From CALFMR01 sp035550595 (GTDB taxonomy: Bacteria; Acidobacteriota; Vicinamibacteria; Vicinamibacterales; SCN-69-37), in the NCBI GenBank assembly GCA_035550595.1, contig DASZOV010000096.1, forward strand, positions 62,001 to 126,000: a stretch of 64,000 nt of DNA. Direction: 5' to 3'. The notes under the pieces were generated by a model, which saw nothing but the letters and a program-made list of their open reading frames with translations, did no database searches and was not told where the DNA came from. Shown here one piece after another: positions 9,018 through 18,692 of this stretch. Position 1 is the stretch's first letter, and every line of letters begins with the position of its first letter. Both the position numbers and the translations under genes were made by a program.

Positions 9018-9905
9018 ATGCGCTTCAGCAGGATCGTCTTCGCGACGTCGATCGGATTCGCGTCGGCGGCGCTCGTCACCGGCGTCAATGCGCAGCGCGG
9101 CACGCCACCGCCGTCGGCGCCCGCGACCGTACCGTCACCCGGCCGCGGTCCGAACTTTCCGCAGCAGCAACGTGCGCTCGCCGATCCGGCGGTCATTGCC
9201 CGCGGCCGCGGACTCTTTGGCGTCAGTTGTGCGAGCTGCCACGGACATGATCTGCGCGGTGGGGACCAGGGCGGCCCCAATCTGCTGCGATCGTCGGTCA
9301 CGCTGACCGATCAGCACGGCGAGTTGATTCTGCCGATCGTCCACGGCGCGCGCGCGGCCAACGGGATGCCACCCGTGCCGCTACCCGATGCCGACGTCAT
9401 CGCGATTGCCGAGTACATCCACAGCGTGCTGGCCGAGGCCGGCCGACAAGGACGACCACCCGAGGCGGACGCGCCGGATCCCGACATCCTCGTCGGCGAC
9501 GCGGCTGCCGGGCGCGCGTATTTCGACGCGCACTGCACCGCGTGCCATTCGGCGTCGGGCGATCTGAAAGGCCTCGCCACGCGCGTCGCCGACCCGCGCG
9601 CGCTCCAGAACCTCTGGGTGTCGGGTGGCGGCGGCCGAGGCCGCGGCGCGGCCGCCGCCGGCCCCCCGATTACCGTCACCGTGACGCCCGCCTCGGGCAC
9701 GCGCGTCGAGGGCCGCCTCGTGCGCATCGACGACTTCGTCGTCACGCTCATCGACGGGACGGGCGCACGGCGCACGTTCACGCGTCACGGATCGGATCCC
9801 GCGGTCGCCGTGCACGACCCACTGGCCGAGCATCGGCAGATGGTCGCGCGTTACACCGACGCCGACATGCACAACGTGACCGCGTATCTCGTCAGCCTCG
9901 AGTGA
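9018..9905 (+). CDS. Secreted diheme cytochrome c
   Basis: The 295-residue protein has an N-terminal signal peptide (MRFSRIVFATSIGFASAALV, cleavage near VNAQ) and two heme c sites, CASCH at residues 71-75 and CTACH at 173-177. Both hemes would be attached in the periplasm. After the second heme there is an inserted beta-rich segment (VEGRLVRIDDFVVTLID) before the final helix with YTDADMHNVTAYL, the usual end of a cytochrome c fold. TGGAGG lies 5 bases before the ATG. It is followed 5 bases later by a PQQ-type dehydrogenase and is its likely electron acceptor (inferred from the pairing). Confidence 0.93.
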   Translation: MRFSRIVFATSIGFASAALVTGVNAQRGTPPPSAPATVPSPGRGPNFPQQQRALADPAVIARGRGLFGVSCASCHGHDLRGGDQGGPNLLRSSVTLTDQHGELILPIVHGARAANGMPPVPLPDADVIAIAEYIHSVLAEAGRQGRPPEADAPDPDILVGDAAAGRAYFDAHCTACHSASGDLKGLATRVADPRALQNLWVSGGGGRGRGAAAAGPPITVTVTPASGTRVEGRLVRIDDFVVTLIDGTGARRTFTRHGSDPAVAVHDPLAEHRQMVARYTDADMHNVTAYLVSLE

Positions 9906-9910
9906 CGTCC

Positions 9911-11602
9911 ATGAAGCGTCTGATCATCGCCATCGTTCTCGCCGTCCCGGTTCTCCTCGCCGGGCAGTCGTCGCCCGGTCTGGATCCGGCGTCCATCCTG
10001 CAGCCGCTCGCCGCGAACTGGCCCACGTACTCGGGCGACTACACGGGCCGCCGCTACAGCGCGCTCACCGCCATCAACCGCGGCACGCTCGATCGGATCG
10101 GCCTCGCATGGACGACCCGCTTCACCGCCGGGGCCGGGCCCGACGGCCTCGGCAACGGCGTGCCGACGGGTGGTCGCGGCGGCAGTGCGCCCGTGCCCGT
10201 CGTCGTCGGCGGGCTCGGCACCGGCGAGCTCAACACGGGTGGGCCGGCTGCCATCCGCGGATCGATCCTGGTGGTCGACGGCACGCTGTACGTGTCCGCG
10301 CCCGACAACGCCTGGGCCGTCGACGCGCGCGACGGCACGGTGCTCTGGCACTACTACTGGAAGACACGCGGCGGCACGCACACGGGGCATCGCGGCCTGG
10401 GCATGTGGCACGGCTATCTCTTCATGGAGATGCACGACGACTATCTCGTTTCGCTGGACGCGAAGACGGGGCACGAGCGATGGCGGCGCGAGATCTCCGA
10501 CTTCGACCAGCAGTACTTCTCGTCGATGGCGCCGGTCATCGTTGGCGACCACGTGCTCGTCGGGACGGGGGATGATCTCGATGCTCCGGGATTCCTCCAG
10601 TCGTTCGATCCGGAAACCGGCGCGCTCCAGTGGAAGTTCTACACCGTGCCCATGAAGCCGGGCGATCCCGGACTCGAGACGTGGTCGAGCCTCGACGCCG
10701 CGCGTCATGGCGGCGCGCAGGTGTGGGTGCCCGGATCGTACGACCCGGATACGCACCTGTACATCTTCGGCACGGGCAATCCGACGCCCGCCTACACGGT
10801 CGGCCGCGGTGAAGGGGACAACCTCTTCACCTGTTCACTCGTCGCGGTCGACGTCGAGACGGGGAAGATGGCCTGGTATTTCCAGACCTCGCCGCACGAC
10901 ATGCACGACTGGGATTCGACCCAGACGCCCGTCCTCGCCGACGCGCCGTTCGGCGGACGCCCGCGCCATCTCGTGCTCACGGCGACGCGCAACGGCTACT
11001 TCTTCGTGCTCGACCGCGTGACGGGCGAGCATCTCGTGACGACGAAATTCGGATCGGCGGCCAACTGGGCGCTCGGCATCGACGAGAAAGGCCGGCCGAC
11101 GCGCAACCCGGCGAAGGACGCCACCATTCCGGGATCGATCGTGACCGGCAGCACGACCAACTGGCCGCCGCCCGCGTTTTCACCCGACACCGGCCTCTTC
11201 TACGTGCCCGAGAACAACTCGTACTCGATTTTCTACCTGATGGATCCGGACCCGCGCGGGTCGATGGGCCTCGGCGGCACGCAGTCGGCGGCCGTCGCCT
11301 TGGCCGGCAATTTCATCACGGCCATCGACTACCGGACCGGCAAGGCGGCCTGGCGCCATGAGCTCGTGGGCGGTGGCGGGGCGACAGGGCTGCTCGCGAC
11401 CGCCGGCGGACTCGTGTTCGCCGGCGACGGGGCCGGCAACCTCGTCGGGTTCGACGCGACGACCGGCGACGCGATCTGGCATGCCCGCATCGGCGACGTG
11501 TCGAACGCGCCCGAAACCTACGAGCTCGACGGCCGCCAGTACCTGCTGACCGCGGCCGGCGATGGCCTGTTCGCCTTCGTGCTCAACGACGAATCGCGTT
11601 GA
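9911..11602 (+). CDS. PQQ-dependent dehydrogenase-like beta-propeller protein
   Basis: ATG 9911 is 5 bases after the cytochrome stop and gives 563 residues with a signal peptide (MKRLIIAIVLAVPVLLAGQ). The mature part starts with NWPTYSGDYTGRRYSAL, typical of PQQ alcohol/aldose-type dehydrogenases, and repeats tryptophan-docking blades (WAVDARDGTVLWHYYW, SLDAKTGHERWRREI, AIDYRTGKAAWRHEL). HDMHDWDSTQTPVL matches the conserved region near the PQQ site. It is shorter than fused quinohemoprotein dehydrogenases and has no heme motif of its own, so it should depend on the adjacent cytochrome. The substrate cannot be read from the sequence. The stop codon lies within the next operator element. Confidence 0.88.
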   Translation: MKRLIIAIVLAVPVLLAGQSSPGLDPASILQPLAANWPTYSGDYTGRRYSALTAINRGTLDRIGLAWTTRFTAGAGPDGLGNGVPTGGRGGSAPVPVVVGGLGTGELNTGGPAAIRGSILVVDGTLYVSAPDNAWAVDARDGTVLWHYYWKTRGGTHTGHRGLGMWHGYLFMEMHDDYLVSLDAKTGHERWRREISDFDQQYFSSMAPVIVGDHVLVGTGDDLDAPGFLQSFDPETGALQWKFYTVPMKPGDPGLETWSSLDAARHGGAQVWVPGSYDPDTHLYIFGTGNPTPAYTVGRGEGDNLFTCSLVAVDVETGKMAWYFQTSPHDMHDWDSTQTPVLADAPFGGRPRHLVLTATRNGYFFVLDRVTGEHLVTTKFGSAANWALGIDEKGRPTRNPAKDATIPGSIVTGSTTNWPPPAFSPDTGLFYVPENNSYSIFYLMDPDPRGSMGLGGTQSAAVALAGNFITAIDYRTGKAAWRHELVGGGGATGLLATAGGLVFAGDGAGNLVGFDATTGDAIWHARIGDVSNAPETYELDGRQYLLTAAGDGLFAFVLNDESR

Positions 11603-11668
11603 AAACTTCTGAAAGGGGCCGGTTTTCAACCCCCGACAAAGACGCCACGGCGGAACGACTCCTAGACT
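11599..11668 (+). promoter_or_regulatory. Shared operator/promoter element, copy 2 (propeller-HEAT/receptor operon)
   Basis: TTGAAAACTTCTGAA (11599-11613) and GGTTTTCAA (11621-11629) also form an 8-bp inverted repeat. CCGACA leads into the -35-like AAGACG (11639-11644), an 18-base spacer and TAGACT (11663-11668), a very good -10. The element begins within the stop codon of the upstream gene. It could double as a terminator stem, but no T-run follows and the downstream parts match the other four copies. Confidence 0.6.
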
Positions 11669-11698
11669 GCCCCCCGCAACACACGTTCGAGCCCCCTC

Positions 11699-11778
11699 CG
11701 ACGGCTGGTCAACCCACCGGCCGTCGTGCGTCCCTGCACACGACGCCCCGGGCGGTCCGCCCGCCCGGGGCGCTGTTT
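11699..11778 (+). terminator. Structured leader with terminator-like hairpin before the propeller-HEAT gene
   Basis: Two hairpins lie between the promoter at 11663 and the start codon at 11822. The first pairs CGACGGCTGG (11699-11708) with CCGGCCGTCG (11717-11726), with one mismatch. The second pairs CGCCCCGGG (11744-11752) with CCCGGGGCG (11764-11772) and is followed by CTGTTTTGG, so it looks like an intrinsic terminator. Because it lies inside the transcript leader it may attenuate expression; the controlling signal is not evident and no known riboswitch class was recognised. Confidence 0.45.
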
Positions 11779-11821
11779 TGGTCTCGGTGTGGGCCTGCCC
11801 CGAGGCACATCTGGAGGCGAT

Positions 11822-14674
11822 ATGTCAGTGCATCTGAAATCGGCGCGCCAGTGGCGCGTGCTCGTCGTGGCCTCGGCGGTCGTGGCCGGCGGATGGTCGC
11901 TCCTGGCGCAGGGCGGTCCGGCGCCGGCGCGCGGTGACGGCGCGGGCGGACGCGGCGCCGCGGCGATGGGCGACGCCGCACGTCAGGGCGGTCCGGCCGG
12001 ACGTGGCGGCCGCGCGGGCGGTGGCCCAGGGCGTGACGATCCCATCAACGCGGACGTCGACTACTCGAAACAACCGACGCTTCAGCCCCAGACGCCAGCC
12101 GACGAAGTCAAGCAGTTCATCCTGCAGCCGGGCTATCGCCTGGAGCTCGTGCTCGCCGATCCTGTCATCCAGGATCCGACGGCGATCGCCTTCGACGGCG
12201 ACGGCCGGATGTTCGTCCTCGAGGATCGTGGCTACATGCAGGACGCCGACGCCCGCGGCGAGCTCGATCCCGTCGGCCGCATCTCGCTGCATGTCGACAC
12301 GGATGGCGACGGCGTCTACGACAAGCACACCGTCTTCGTCGATCACCTCGTCTTCCCGCGCTTCCTGACGCCGTTCGGTCCGAACGCGATTCTCACCAAG
12401 GAATCGAATGCCGACGAAGTGTGGAAGTACACCGACACGGACGGCGACGGCGTCGCCGACAAGAAGGAGCTCTTCGACACCGGCTACGGCCGGACCGGCA
12501 ACATCGAGCACCAGGAAGCGTTTCTCACCTGGGCGATGGACAACTGGATGTACAGCACCTACAACGCGTTTCGTGCGCGGTGGACGCCGCACGGCGTGAT
12601 CAAGGAGACGACCGGATCGAACGGCGCGCAGTGGGGCGTGAGCCAGGACAACGACGGCAAGCTGTGGTTCCAGGGCGGCGCGAGCGGTGTGCCGTCCTAC
12701 TGGCAGTTCCCCATCGTCTACGGCAACTTCAGCGTCCCCGATCAGATGGAGCCGGACTTCCGGATTCCGTGGGGCGCGCCCATCCGCGTCGCCGACATGC
12801 AGGGCGGCATGGCCGTCATCCGCATGCCGGACGGCTCGCTGAAGAGCACGACGGCCGGCGCGGGCGGCGACGTCTTCCGCGGCGATCGGCTGCCGGCGGA
12901 TCTCGTCGGCGACTACTTCTACGGCGAAGAAGTGGCGCGCATCGTCCGTCGCGTCCATCCGGAGAACCGCGAGGGGCTGACGATCATCCACAACGCGTAT
13001 CCGAACAGCGAGTTCCTGAAGGCGCTCGATCCGTACTTCCGTCCCGTCGATCAGACGACGGCGCCAGACGGGACGATGTACATCACGGACATGTATCACG
13101 GGATCATCCAGGAATCCCAGTGGACGCCGCAGGGTTCTTATCTGCGGGCGAAGATCGAGCAGTACGACCTCGACAAGGTCATCCACCACGGCCGGATCTG
13201 GCGGCTCGTCTACGACGGCGTGAAGACGGATCGATCGGACGCGCTCACGCGCGACCGCACGATGCCGCACATGAACAACGAGACGGCCGCTCAACTCGTC
13301 GCGCACTTGAGCCATCCGAACGGCTGGTGGCGAGACACGGCGCAGCAACTGCTCGTGCTGAAGCAGGACCGATCGGTCGTGCCGGCGCTCACGACGATCG
13401 TCGAGTCGAATCCGAATCTCCTCGCGCGGTTCCACGCGCTGTGGACGCTCGAAGGACTCGACGCGCTCGATCCCGCGCTCGTGCGGCGAGAGATGAAGGA
13501 TCCCGAGCCGCGCATGCGCGTCCAGGCCATTCGCGCGAGCGAGACGCTCTACAAAGCGGGCGACGCGAGCTTCGCCGACGACTATCGCGCGATGACGAAG
13601 GACTCGAACGTCGACGTCGTCATCCAGGCGATGCTCACGATCAATCGCTGGAAGGTGCCGGGCGCGGAGGACACGCTGAAGGCCACGGCCGACGCGAACA
13701 AGGCGCGCGGCGTGCAGGTCGTCGCCGGGACGATTCTCAATCCGACAGCGTTCGCCACGGGCCGTCGCGGCGGCGGACGCGGCGCCGCGCCGGCGATGAG
13801 CGCGGCCGAGACCGCGCTCATGACGCGCGGTTCTCAGATCTACGGCGAGCTCTGCTTCTCGTGCCATGGCACGAACGGGCTCGGCGCGCCGCGTCCCGAG
13901 ATCGGTCCGGGCGCGACAATGGCGCCGCCGCTCGCGGGATCGCCGAGGGTGAACGGCCATCGCGACTACGTCATCAACGCCATCCTCTTCGGACTGACCG
14001 GGCCGGTCGGCGGCAAGAGCTACGACGAAGTGATGATCCCGATGCAGGAGAACGACGACGCGTGGGTGGCCGCGGTCGCGTCGTACGTGCGGCAGAGCTT
14101 CGGCAACGACGCGGGGTTCGTCACGCCCGCCGACGTCGCGCGCGTGCGTGCCAGCGAGTCGGGACGCAAGACGTCGTGGGTCGCCACGGAGCTCGCGGCC
14201 TCGGTGCCGACGCTCCTCGTCCGCGACGGATGGACGGCGACGGCCAGTCACAACGCCGCCGCGGCGCGCGGTGCGTTGAGCCTCACGTCATGGAGCTCGG
14301 ACGCGCCGCAGGCGACCGGCATGTGGTTCCAGGTCGAACTGCCGCAACCGGCGACGATCACCGAGATCCAGTTCGAGTCACCGGCGCCCGCCGGTGGACG
14401 CGGCGGCCGCGGGGCGCGCGGTGGGGGAGCGCCCACCGCGGCACCCGCACCGATCCCGGCGCCGGCATCTCCGCGTGCCTACACCGTCGCCGTCTCGACC
14501 GACGGTCAGACGTGGACCGACGTCGCGCACGGCACGGGCGCCGGCGACGCCACGGTCGCCTCGTTCGCGCCGACGCGCGCGAAGTTCGTGCGGCTGACGC
14601 TCACCGCGTCGGACGCCTCGGTCTGGACCATCCGCAACCTTCGACTCTACGCGTCCCGCGCGGGGGCGCAGTAA
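11822..14674 (+). CDS. Secreted propeller/HEAT/cytochrome c/discoidin fusion (putative membrane-bound dehydrogenase type)
   Basis: CTGGAGG lies 6 bases before ATG 11822; the protein is 950 residues. A signal peptide is followed by a Gly/Arg/Ala-rich linker, then a beta-propeller (~90-470) of the putative membrane-bound dehydrogenase type with calcium-like DTDGDGV loops (VDTDGDGVYDKH, YTDTDGDGVADKK). HEAT-like helical repeats follow (~480-650; HPNGWWRDTAQQLL). One heme c site, CFSCH, is at 678-682, and a discoidin (F5/8 type C) domain is at the C-terminus (WFQVELPQPATITEIQFESP). Likely a periplasmic redox enzyme that binds carbohydrate or a surface; substrate unknown. It lies directly before an Oar-like receptor and has a full-length paralogue at 33591-36452. 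Confidence 0.85.
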   Translation: MSVHLKSARQWRVLVVASAVVAGGWSLLAQGGPAPARGDGAGGRGAAAMGDAARQGGPAGRGGRAGGGPGRDDPINADVDYSKQPTLQPQTPADEVKQFILQPGYRLELVLADPVIQDPTAIAFDGDGRMFVLEDRGYMQDADARGELDPVGRISLHVDTDGDGVYDKHTVFVDHLVFPRFLTPFGPNAILTKESNADEVWKYTDTDGDGVADKKELFDTGYGRTGNIEHQEAFLTWAMDNWMYSTYNAFRARWTPHGVIKETTGSNGAQWGVSQDNDGKLWFQGGASGVPSYWQFPIVYGNFSVPDQMEPDFRIPWGAPIRVADMQGGMAVIRMPDGSLKSTTAGAGGDVFRGDRLPADLVGDYFYGEEVARIVRRVHPENREGLTIIHNAYPNSEFLKALDPYFRPVDQTTAPDGTMYITDMYHGIIQESQWTPQGSYLRAKIEQYDLDKVIHHGRIWRLVYDGVKTDRSDALTRDRTMPHMNNETAAQLVAHLSHPNGWWRDTAQQLLVLKQDRSVVPALTTIVESNPNLLARFHALWTLEGLDALDPALVRREMKDPEPRMRVQAIRASETLYKAGDASFADDYRAMTKDSNVDVVIQAMLTINRWKVPGAEDTLKATADANKARGVQVVAGTILNPTAFATGRRGGGRGAAPAMSAAETALMTRGSQIYGELCFSCHGTNGLGAPRPEIGPGATMAPPLAGSPRVNGHRDYVINAILFGLTGPVGGKSYDEVMIPMQENDDAWVAAVASYVRQSFGNDAGFVTPADVARVRASESGRKTSWVATELAASVPTLLVRDGWTATASHNAAAARGALSLTSWSSDAPQATGMWFQVELPQPATITEIQFESPAPAGGRGGRGARGGGAPTAAPAPIPAPASPRAYTVAVSTDGQTWTDVAHGTGAGDATVASFAPTRAKFVRLTLTASDASVWTIRNLRLYASRAGAQ

Positions 14675-14697
14675 CCGATTCGTCGCGTCCGTTCGTT

Positions 14698-14725
14698 GGC
14701 CCCGCCGCCGTCAGGTGGCGGGGCC
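14698..14725 (+). other. GC hairpin between propeller-HEAT gene and receptor gene
   Basis: GGCCCCGCCGCC (14698-14709) pairs with GGTGGCGGGGCC (14714-14725), with one weak pair, across a 4-base loop. No T-run follows, so it more likely protects an upstream mRNA end or partly uncouples the two genes than ends transcription. The receptor's GTAGGAGG site lies about 20 bases downstream. Confidence 0.5.
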
Positions 14726-14754
14726 GAGCGGAGGCGTTCGTGTAGGAGGCCCGT

Positions 14755-17700
14755 ATGAAGCATGTGGTTCGACTCGCGGCCGCGAGTGTCCTCGCAGCCT
14801 GTCTGCTGCTCGTGTCGACGCCGGCACGCGCGCAGATCACCACCGGCACGGTTGCCGGCACCGTGAAAGACACACAGGGCGGCGTCATTCCCGGCGCCAC
14901 CGTCGTCCTCGTCAGCGACGCACGCGGGACGCGATCGACGCCCGCCGTGACGAACGAGAACGGGGACTTCGTGTTCCCGAACGTGACCGCCGACACCTAC
15001 ACGGTGGAAGTCACGATGAACGGGTTCAAGACGCTCAAGCGATCGGGCGTCGCGGTGAGCGCGGGTGATCGCGCGAGTCTCGGCACGCTCACGATTGAAG
15101 TCGGCGCGCTCGATCAGACGGTGGAGGTCACGGCCGAGGCCGCGATGATCCAGGCGCAGAGCGGCGAGCGGTCGTTCACGATTCCCACCGACTCGGTCGC
15201 GAACCTGCCCATCGCCAATCGGAGCTTCACCGCGCTCACCTCACTCACGCCGGGCGTGAGCGGCAACAACCGCATCGGCGGGGGCGGCGGGAACAACATC
15301 ATGATCGACGGCGTGTCGGCGGTCGACACCGGCAGCAACTCGATCCTGCTGCAGATGAACGTCGAGTCGATTGCCGAGGTCAAGGTGCTCACGTCCGGTT
15401 ACCAGGCCGAGTACGGGCGGTCGAGCGGCCTGCAGGTGACGGCCGTGACCAAGAGCGGCACGAACCGGTTCCATGGCTCGCTCTATGACGTCGAGCGCAA
15501 CTCGGACTGGAACTCGAACAGCCGCGAGAACGAGCTCCTCGGCGACCCCAAGACCGTGTCGAAGCAGCGCGACTGGGGCTACTCGATTGGCGGACCGATC
15601 GGCAGGCCCGGCGGGAACAACAAGCTGTTCTTCTTCTACAGCCACGAGTTCGCGCCGCGCAAACAAGGCAACAACGTCGTGCGCTTCCGCGTGCCGACGG
15701 CGCTCGAGCGCGCAGGGGATTTCTCGCAGACCTACGACAACAACGGCGATTTGTACCCGTACATCCGCGATCCGCAACTGGCCGGGGCGTGCAGCGCATC
15801 GAACCAGGCCGCCTGCTTCAAGGACGGCGGCGTGCTCGGCCGGATTCCGTCGAACCGCTTCTATTCGCTCGGGCAGCAGATCCTCAACCTCTATCCGCTG
15901 CCGAACATCGACGGCACCGGACTGAATTACAACTACCAGGCGCTCACGCCGTCCGAGACGGCGATGGGGCAGCAGCCCGCGATTCGCGTGGACTACCAGC
16001 CGATGACGAGCCTCCGGCTCACCGGCAAGTACTCGGGTTGGACGCAGACGAACAAGCAGTTCGCCGGCACGCTGCCGGGGATCACCGAGTCGCAGCAGTT
16101 CCATCCGATCGTGTACACGATGGCGTTCACCGCCGACTACACGCTGAATCCGACGACGTTTCTCGAGGTCACCTATGGCCACAGCCAGAACGAATTGGCG
16201 GGCTGCGGCCTGGCGCAGGGTGGGACCGGGCCGACCTTCTGCACGAGCGGCATCCCGGAAGGCTCGCTCTCCAACCGAAACGAGGCTGGGCTCGGCGATC
16301 TGCCCATGCTGTTCCCTGACGCGCTCGTGCTCAACCCGGATTACTACGCCTATCAGGTGCTCTCGGGCATGGCGCCGCCGATGTGGCAGGACGGCCAGAT
16401 CCTGAAGACGCCGAACTTCACCTGGGGCGGCCGCGTCGCCAACGCGCCGCCGAACGTGCCGTTCGCCGGCTATCTGAACAAGAACGCGACGAACGACATC
16501 TCGATCAGCGTCACCAAGGTCGTCGGCAGCCACACGTTCAAGGCCGGCTTCTACAACACGCACAGTTGGAAGGCGCAGCAGCAGAACAGCGCGGCCACGT
16601 TCGGCACCTACAACTTCCAGAACAACGCGAGCAACCCGATCGACGCGCAGTTCCCGTACGCGAACGCGCTGCTCGGCATCGTCAATTCGTTCAACCAGCA
16701 GTCGACGTACATCGAAGGGACGTACGTCTACAACAACACCGAAGGCTACGTGCAGGACAACTGGAAGGTCACGCCGCGCCTCACGCTCGACTACGGCCTG
16801 CGCCTCGTGCACCAGCAGCCGCAGTACGACAGCCTCGGCCAGGCGTCGAACTTCCTGCCCGACCAATGGGTGGCGTCCGATGCGCCGCTCCTGTACGAAG
16901 CCGCGTGCGCGAGTGGCACGACGTGTACCGGCGTGAATCGACAGGCGCTCAACCCCATCACGGGCGCCTTGCTCGGGCCAGGATCGGCGGTCGCGATCGG
17001 CACGCTCGTGCCCGGCACCGGCAATGACACGAACGGTCTGTTCCTCTCGGGCCACGGCATCGCGAAGACGACCTACACGTGGCCGGCGCTCGGGTACGAG
17101 CCACGGTTCGGCGCGGCCTATGACGTGAGCGGCGACCAGCGGCTCGTGCTGCGCGGCGGGATGGGCCTCTACTTCGACCGGCCGAGCGGCAACTCCATCT
17201 ACGCACAGGTGCTCAATCCGCCGTCGGTGACCAACGTCACGGTGAGCTATGGGCAACTGCAGAGCCTCGACGCGGGCCCGGCCGTGCGCGGCGCACCGGC
17301 GCTGTCGGTCTTCGAGTACGACGGAGGCCTTCCCTCGTCGCTGCAGTGGAATTCTGGCGTGCAGATGGCGTTGCCCTGGGCCTCGTCGCTCGACGTCTCG
17401 TACGTCGGTCAGCACGCGTGGAACCAGTACACGGCCATGAACATCAACGCGATCGACTTCGGGACGGCGTTCCTGCCCGAGAACCAGGATCCCACGCAGG
17501 CGCCGACGTTCCTCGGGTCGAACACGATTGCGAACGATCAGATGCGGGCGTTCACGGGCTACGGGAACATCAACCAGCAGAACAGCCGCGGGTGGAGCAC
17601 GTATCACTCGATCCAGATGTCGCTGCAGCGGCGCTTCGTCAACGGCCTCTCGGTCGGCCTGACCGACACGTGGAGCCTCGTCGGCCGCAGCCAGTCGGCG

Positions 17701-18426
17701 GCGCGACTCCAGCACAATCCCGACGGCACCTACTCGTACCGCTCGGATCAAGCCGAGGCGGACGACTTGCTCAACGCGGATCCCGTCCGGCACACGCTCA
17801 AGGCCAACTTCGTGTGGGACACGCCCGACCTGCGTGGAGATGGCGCCGTGCGCCGGACGATTGGCGCCATCGTCAACGACTGGCAGTTCTCCGGCATCTG
17901 GTCGGCGTCGACGGGCGCCCCGTACACCGTCGACTTCAGCTATCAGAACGGCGGCGGCAGCGTGAATCTGACCGGCTCTCCCGACTACCCGGCGCGCATT
18001 CGCATCGTCGGCGACCCGGGCGCGGGTTGCAGTGACGACCTCTACCGCCAGTTCAACACGGCGGCATTCGCGGGTCCGCTCGTCGGCAGCGTCGGCCTCG
18101 AGTCGGGCGCGAATTACCTGCACGGCTGCTTCCAGTCCGTGCTCGACCTGTCGCTCATGCGCAGCATCCGCCTCGGCGGCGGCCGCGCCATCCAGTTCCG
18201 CCTCGACATGTTCAACGCGCCGAACGCGGCCATCATCACCGGCCGCGAGACGACGATGAACCTGACGAACCCGAGCGATCCCACCACGGCGACGAACCTG
18301 CCGTTCGACGCCGACGGGAACCTGATCCGATCGCGGTCGCTGCCCAACGGTCAGGCGGGTTTCGGCGTGGTCAACAACTATCAGGATCCCCGCACCCTGC
18401 AAGCGCAGATTCGCTTCTCCTTCTAG
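14755..18426 (+). CDS. Oar-like TonB-dependent outer-membrane receptor
   Basis: ATG follows GTAGGAGG. The 1223-residue protein has a signal peptide cleaved near ARAQ (residue 26), a carboxypeptidase-regulatory-like domain at ~28-115 (GTVKDTQGGVIPGATVVLV, FVFPNVTADTYTVEV), a TonB plug-like region at ~130-250 (MIDGVSAVDTG, SGYQAEYGRSSG), and a long beta-barrel ending in the outer-membrane signature IRFSF. This is the Oar/CarbopepD_reg receptor family expanded in Acidobacteriota, presumed to import large or poorly diffusing substrates with TonB energy. It follows the propeller-HEAT gene by 80 bases and likely shares its promoter. A closely similar receptor begins at 60310. The substrate cannot be predicted. 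Confidence 0.93.
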   Translation: MKHVVRLAAASVLAACLLLVSTPARAQITTGTVAGTVKDTQGGVIPGATVVLVSDARGTRSTPAVTNENGDFVFPNVTADTYTVEVTMNGFKTLKRSGVAVSAGDRASLGTLTIEVGALDQTVEVTAEAAMIQAQSGERSFTIPTDSVANLPIANRSFTALTSLTPGVSGNNRIGGGGGNNIMIDGVSAVDTGSNSILLQMNVESIAEVKVLTSGYQAEYGRSSGLQVTAVTKSGTNRFHGSLYDVERNSDWNSNSRENELLGDPKTVSKQRDWGYSIGGPIGRPGGNNKLFFFYSHEFAPRKQGNNVVRFRVPTALERAGDFSQTYDNNGDLYPYIRDPQLAGACSASNQAACFKDGGVLGRIPSNRFYSLGQQILNLYPLPNIDGTGLNYNYQALTPSETAMGQQPAIRVDYQPMTSLRLTGKYSGWTQTNKQFAGTLPGITESQQFHPIVYTMAFTADYTLNPTTFLEVTYGHSQNELAGCGLAQGGTGPTFCTSGIPEGSLSNRNEAGLGDLPMLFPDALVLNPDYYAYQVLSGMAPPMWQDGQILKTPNFTWGGRVANAPPNVPFAGYLNKNATNDISISVTKVVGSHTFKAGFYNTHSWKAQQQNSAATFGTYNFQNNASNPIDAQFPYANALLGIVNSFNQQSTYIEGTYVYNNTEGYVQDNWKVTPRLTLDYGLRLVHQQPQYDSLGQASNFLPDQWVASDAPLLYEAACASGTTCTGVNRQALNPITGALLGPGSAVAIGTLVPGTGNDTNGLFLSGHGIAKTTYTWPALGYEPRFGAAYDVSGDQRLVLRGGMGLYFDRPSGNSIYAQVLNPPSVTNVTVSYGQLQSLDAGPAVRGAPALSVFEYDGGLPSSLQWNSGVQMALPWASSLDVSYVGQHAWNQYTAMNINAIDFGTAFLPENQDPTQAPTFLGSNTIANDQMRAFTGYGNINQQNSRGWSTYHSIQMSLQRRFVNGLSVGLTDTWSLVGRSQSAARLQHNPDGTYSYRSDQAEADDLLNADPVRHTLKANFVWDTPDLRGDGAVRRTIGAIVNDWQFSGIWSASTGAPYTVDFSYQNGGGSVNLTGSPDYPARIRIVGDPGAGCSDDLYRQFNTAAFAGPLVGSVGLESGANYLHGCFQSVLDLSLMRSIRLGGGRAIQFRLDMFNAPNAAIITGRETTMNLTNPSDPTTATNLPFDADGNLIRSRSLPNGQAGFGVVNNYQDPRTLQAQIRFSF

Positions 18427-18532
18427 CTCGCCACCTCACATGCGTGCGGCTCGGACGTCGTCCGGGCCGCACGTCCTGCCCGCCGTCCTTCGCGATCTTC
18501 GCGCCTTCGCGTGAGCCTTCGCAGCGTTTTCT

Positions 18533-18616
18533 GTCATCTTCTTTTGCAGTGCGCTGGGGCCCCACCCCCAGCGCTACGGACGCTCGCCGCCCTCGCTACG
18601 CTCGGGGGCTCGCGGT
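18533..18616 (+). repeat. GGGGCCCC-core intergenic repeat, copy A
   Basis: It starts with TCATCTTCTTTTGCAG, then a perfect 9-bp hairpin: GCGCTGGGG (18551-18559), loop CCCCAC, CCCCAGCGC (18566-18574). It then has CGCCGCCCTCGCTACGCTC and GGGGGCTCGCGG. The same order of parts occurs at 24861, 27234, 27818, 30258 and 45733. It carries no gene and sits between the receptor and the TetR gene. Confidence 0.75.
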
Positions 18617-18630
18617 TGGTTGCGAAGATG

Positions 18631-18658
18631 AGACCACATGGTCTAACCTGACGGTCTC
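18631..18658 (+). promoter_or_regulatory. Palindromic operator candidate for the TetR regulator
   Basis: AGACCA and TGGTCT face each other across CA (18631-18644), and a third half-site GGTCTC lies at 18653-18658. This sits 35-60 bases before the TetR start. TetR proteins commonly bind such palindromes upstream of their own operon, so autoregulation is likely, but no binding evidence exists here. Confidence 0.5.
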
Positions 18659-18692
18659 ACCCGCGCGGCGCTTCGCTTCGCGGGTCTCAGTC

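Noticed and set aside
11599..11630. Intrinsic terminator after the PQQ gene
   Set aside because: The TTGAAAAC/GTTTTCAA inverted repeat has no T-run, and its arms match the operator element of four other loci that do not all follow a gene end.
15241..18402. 1053-codon minus-strand frame opposite the first Oar-like receptor
   Set aside because: Mirrors codon bias of the receptor gene. The translation is low-complexity Arg/Val/Ala/Asp with no motifs.
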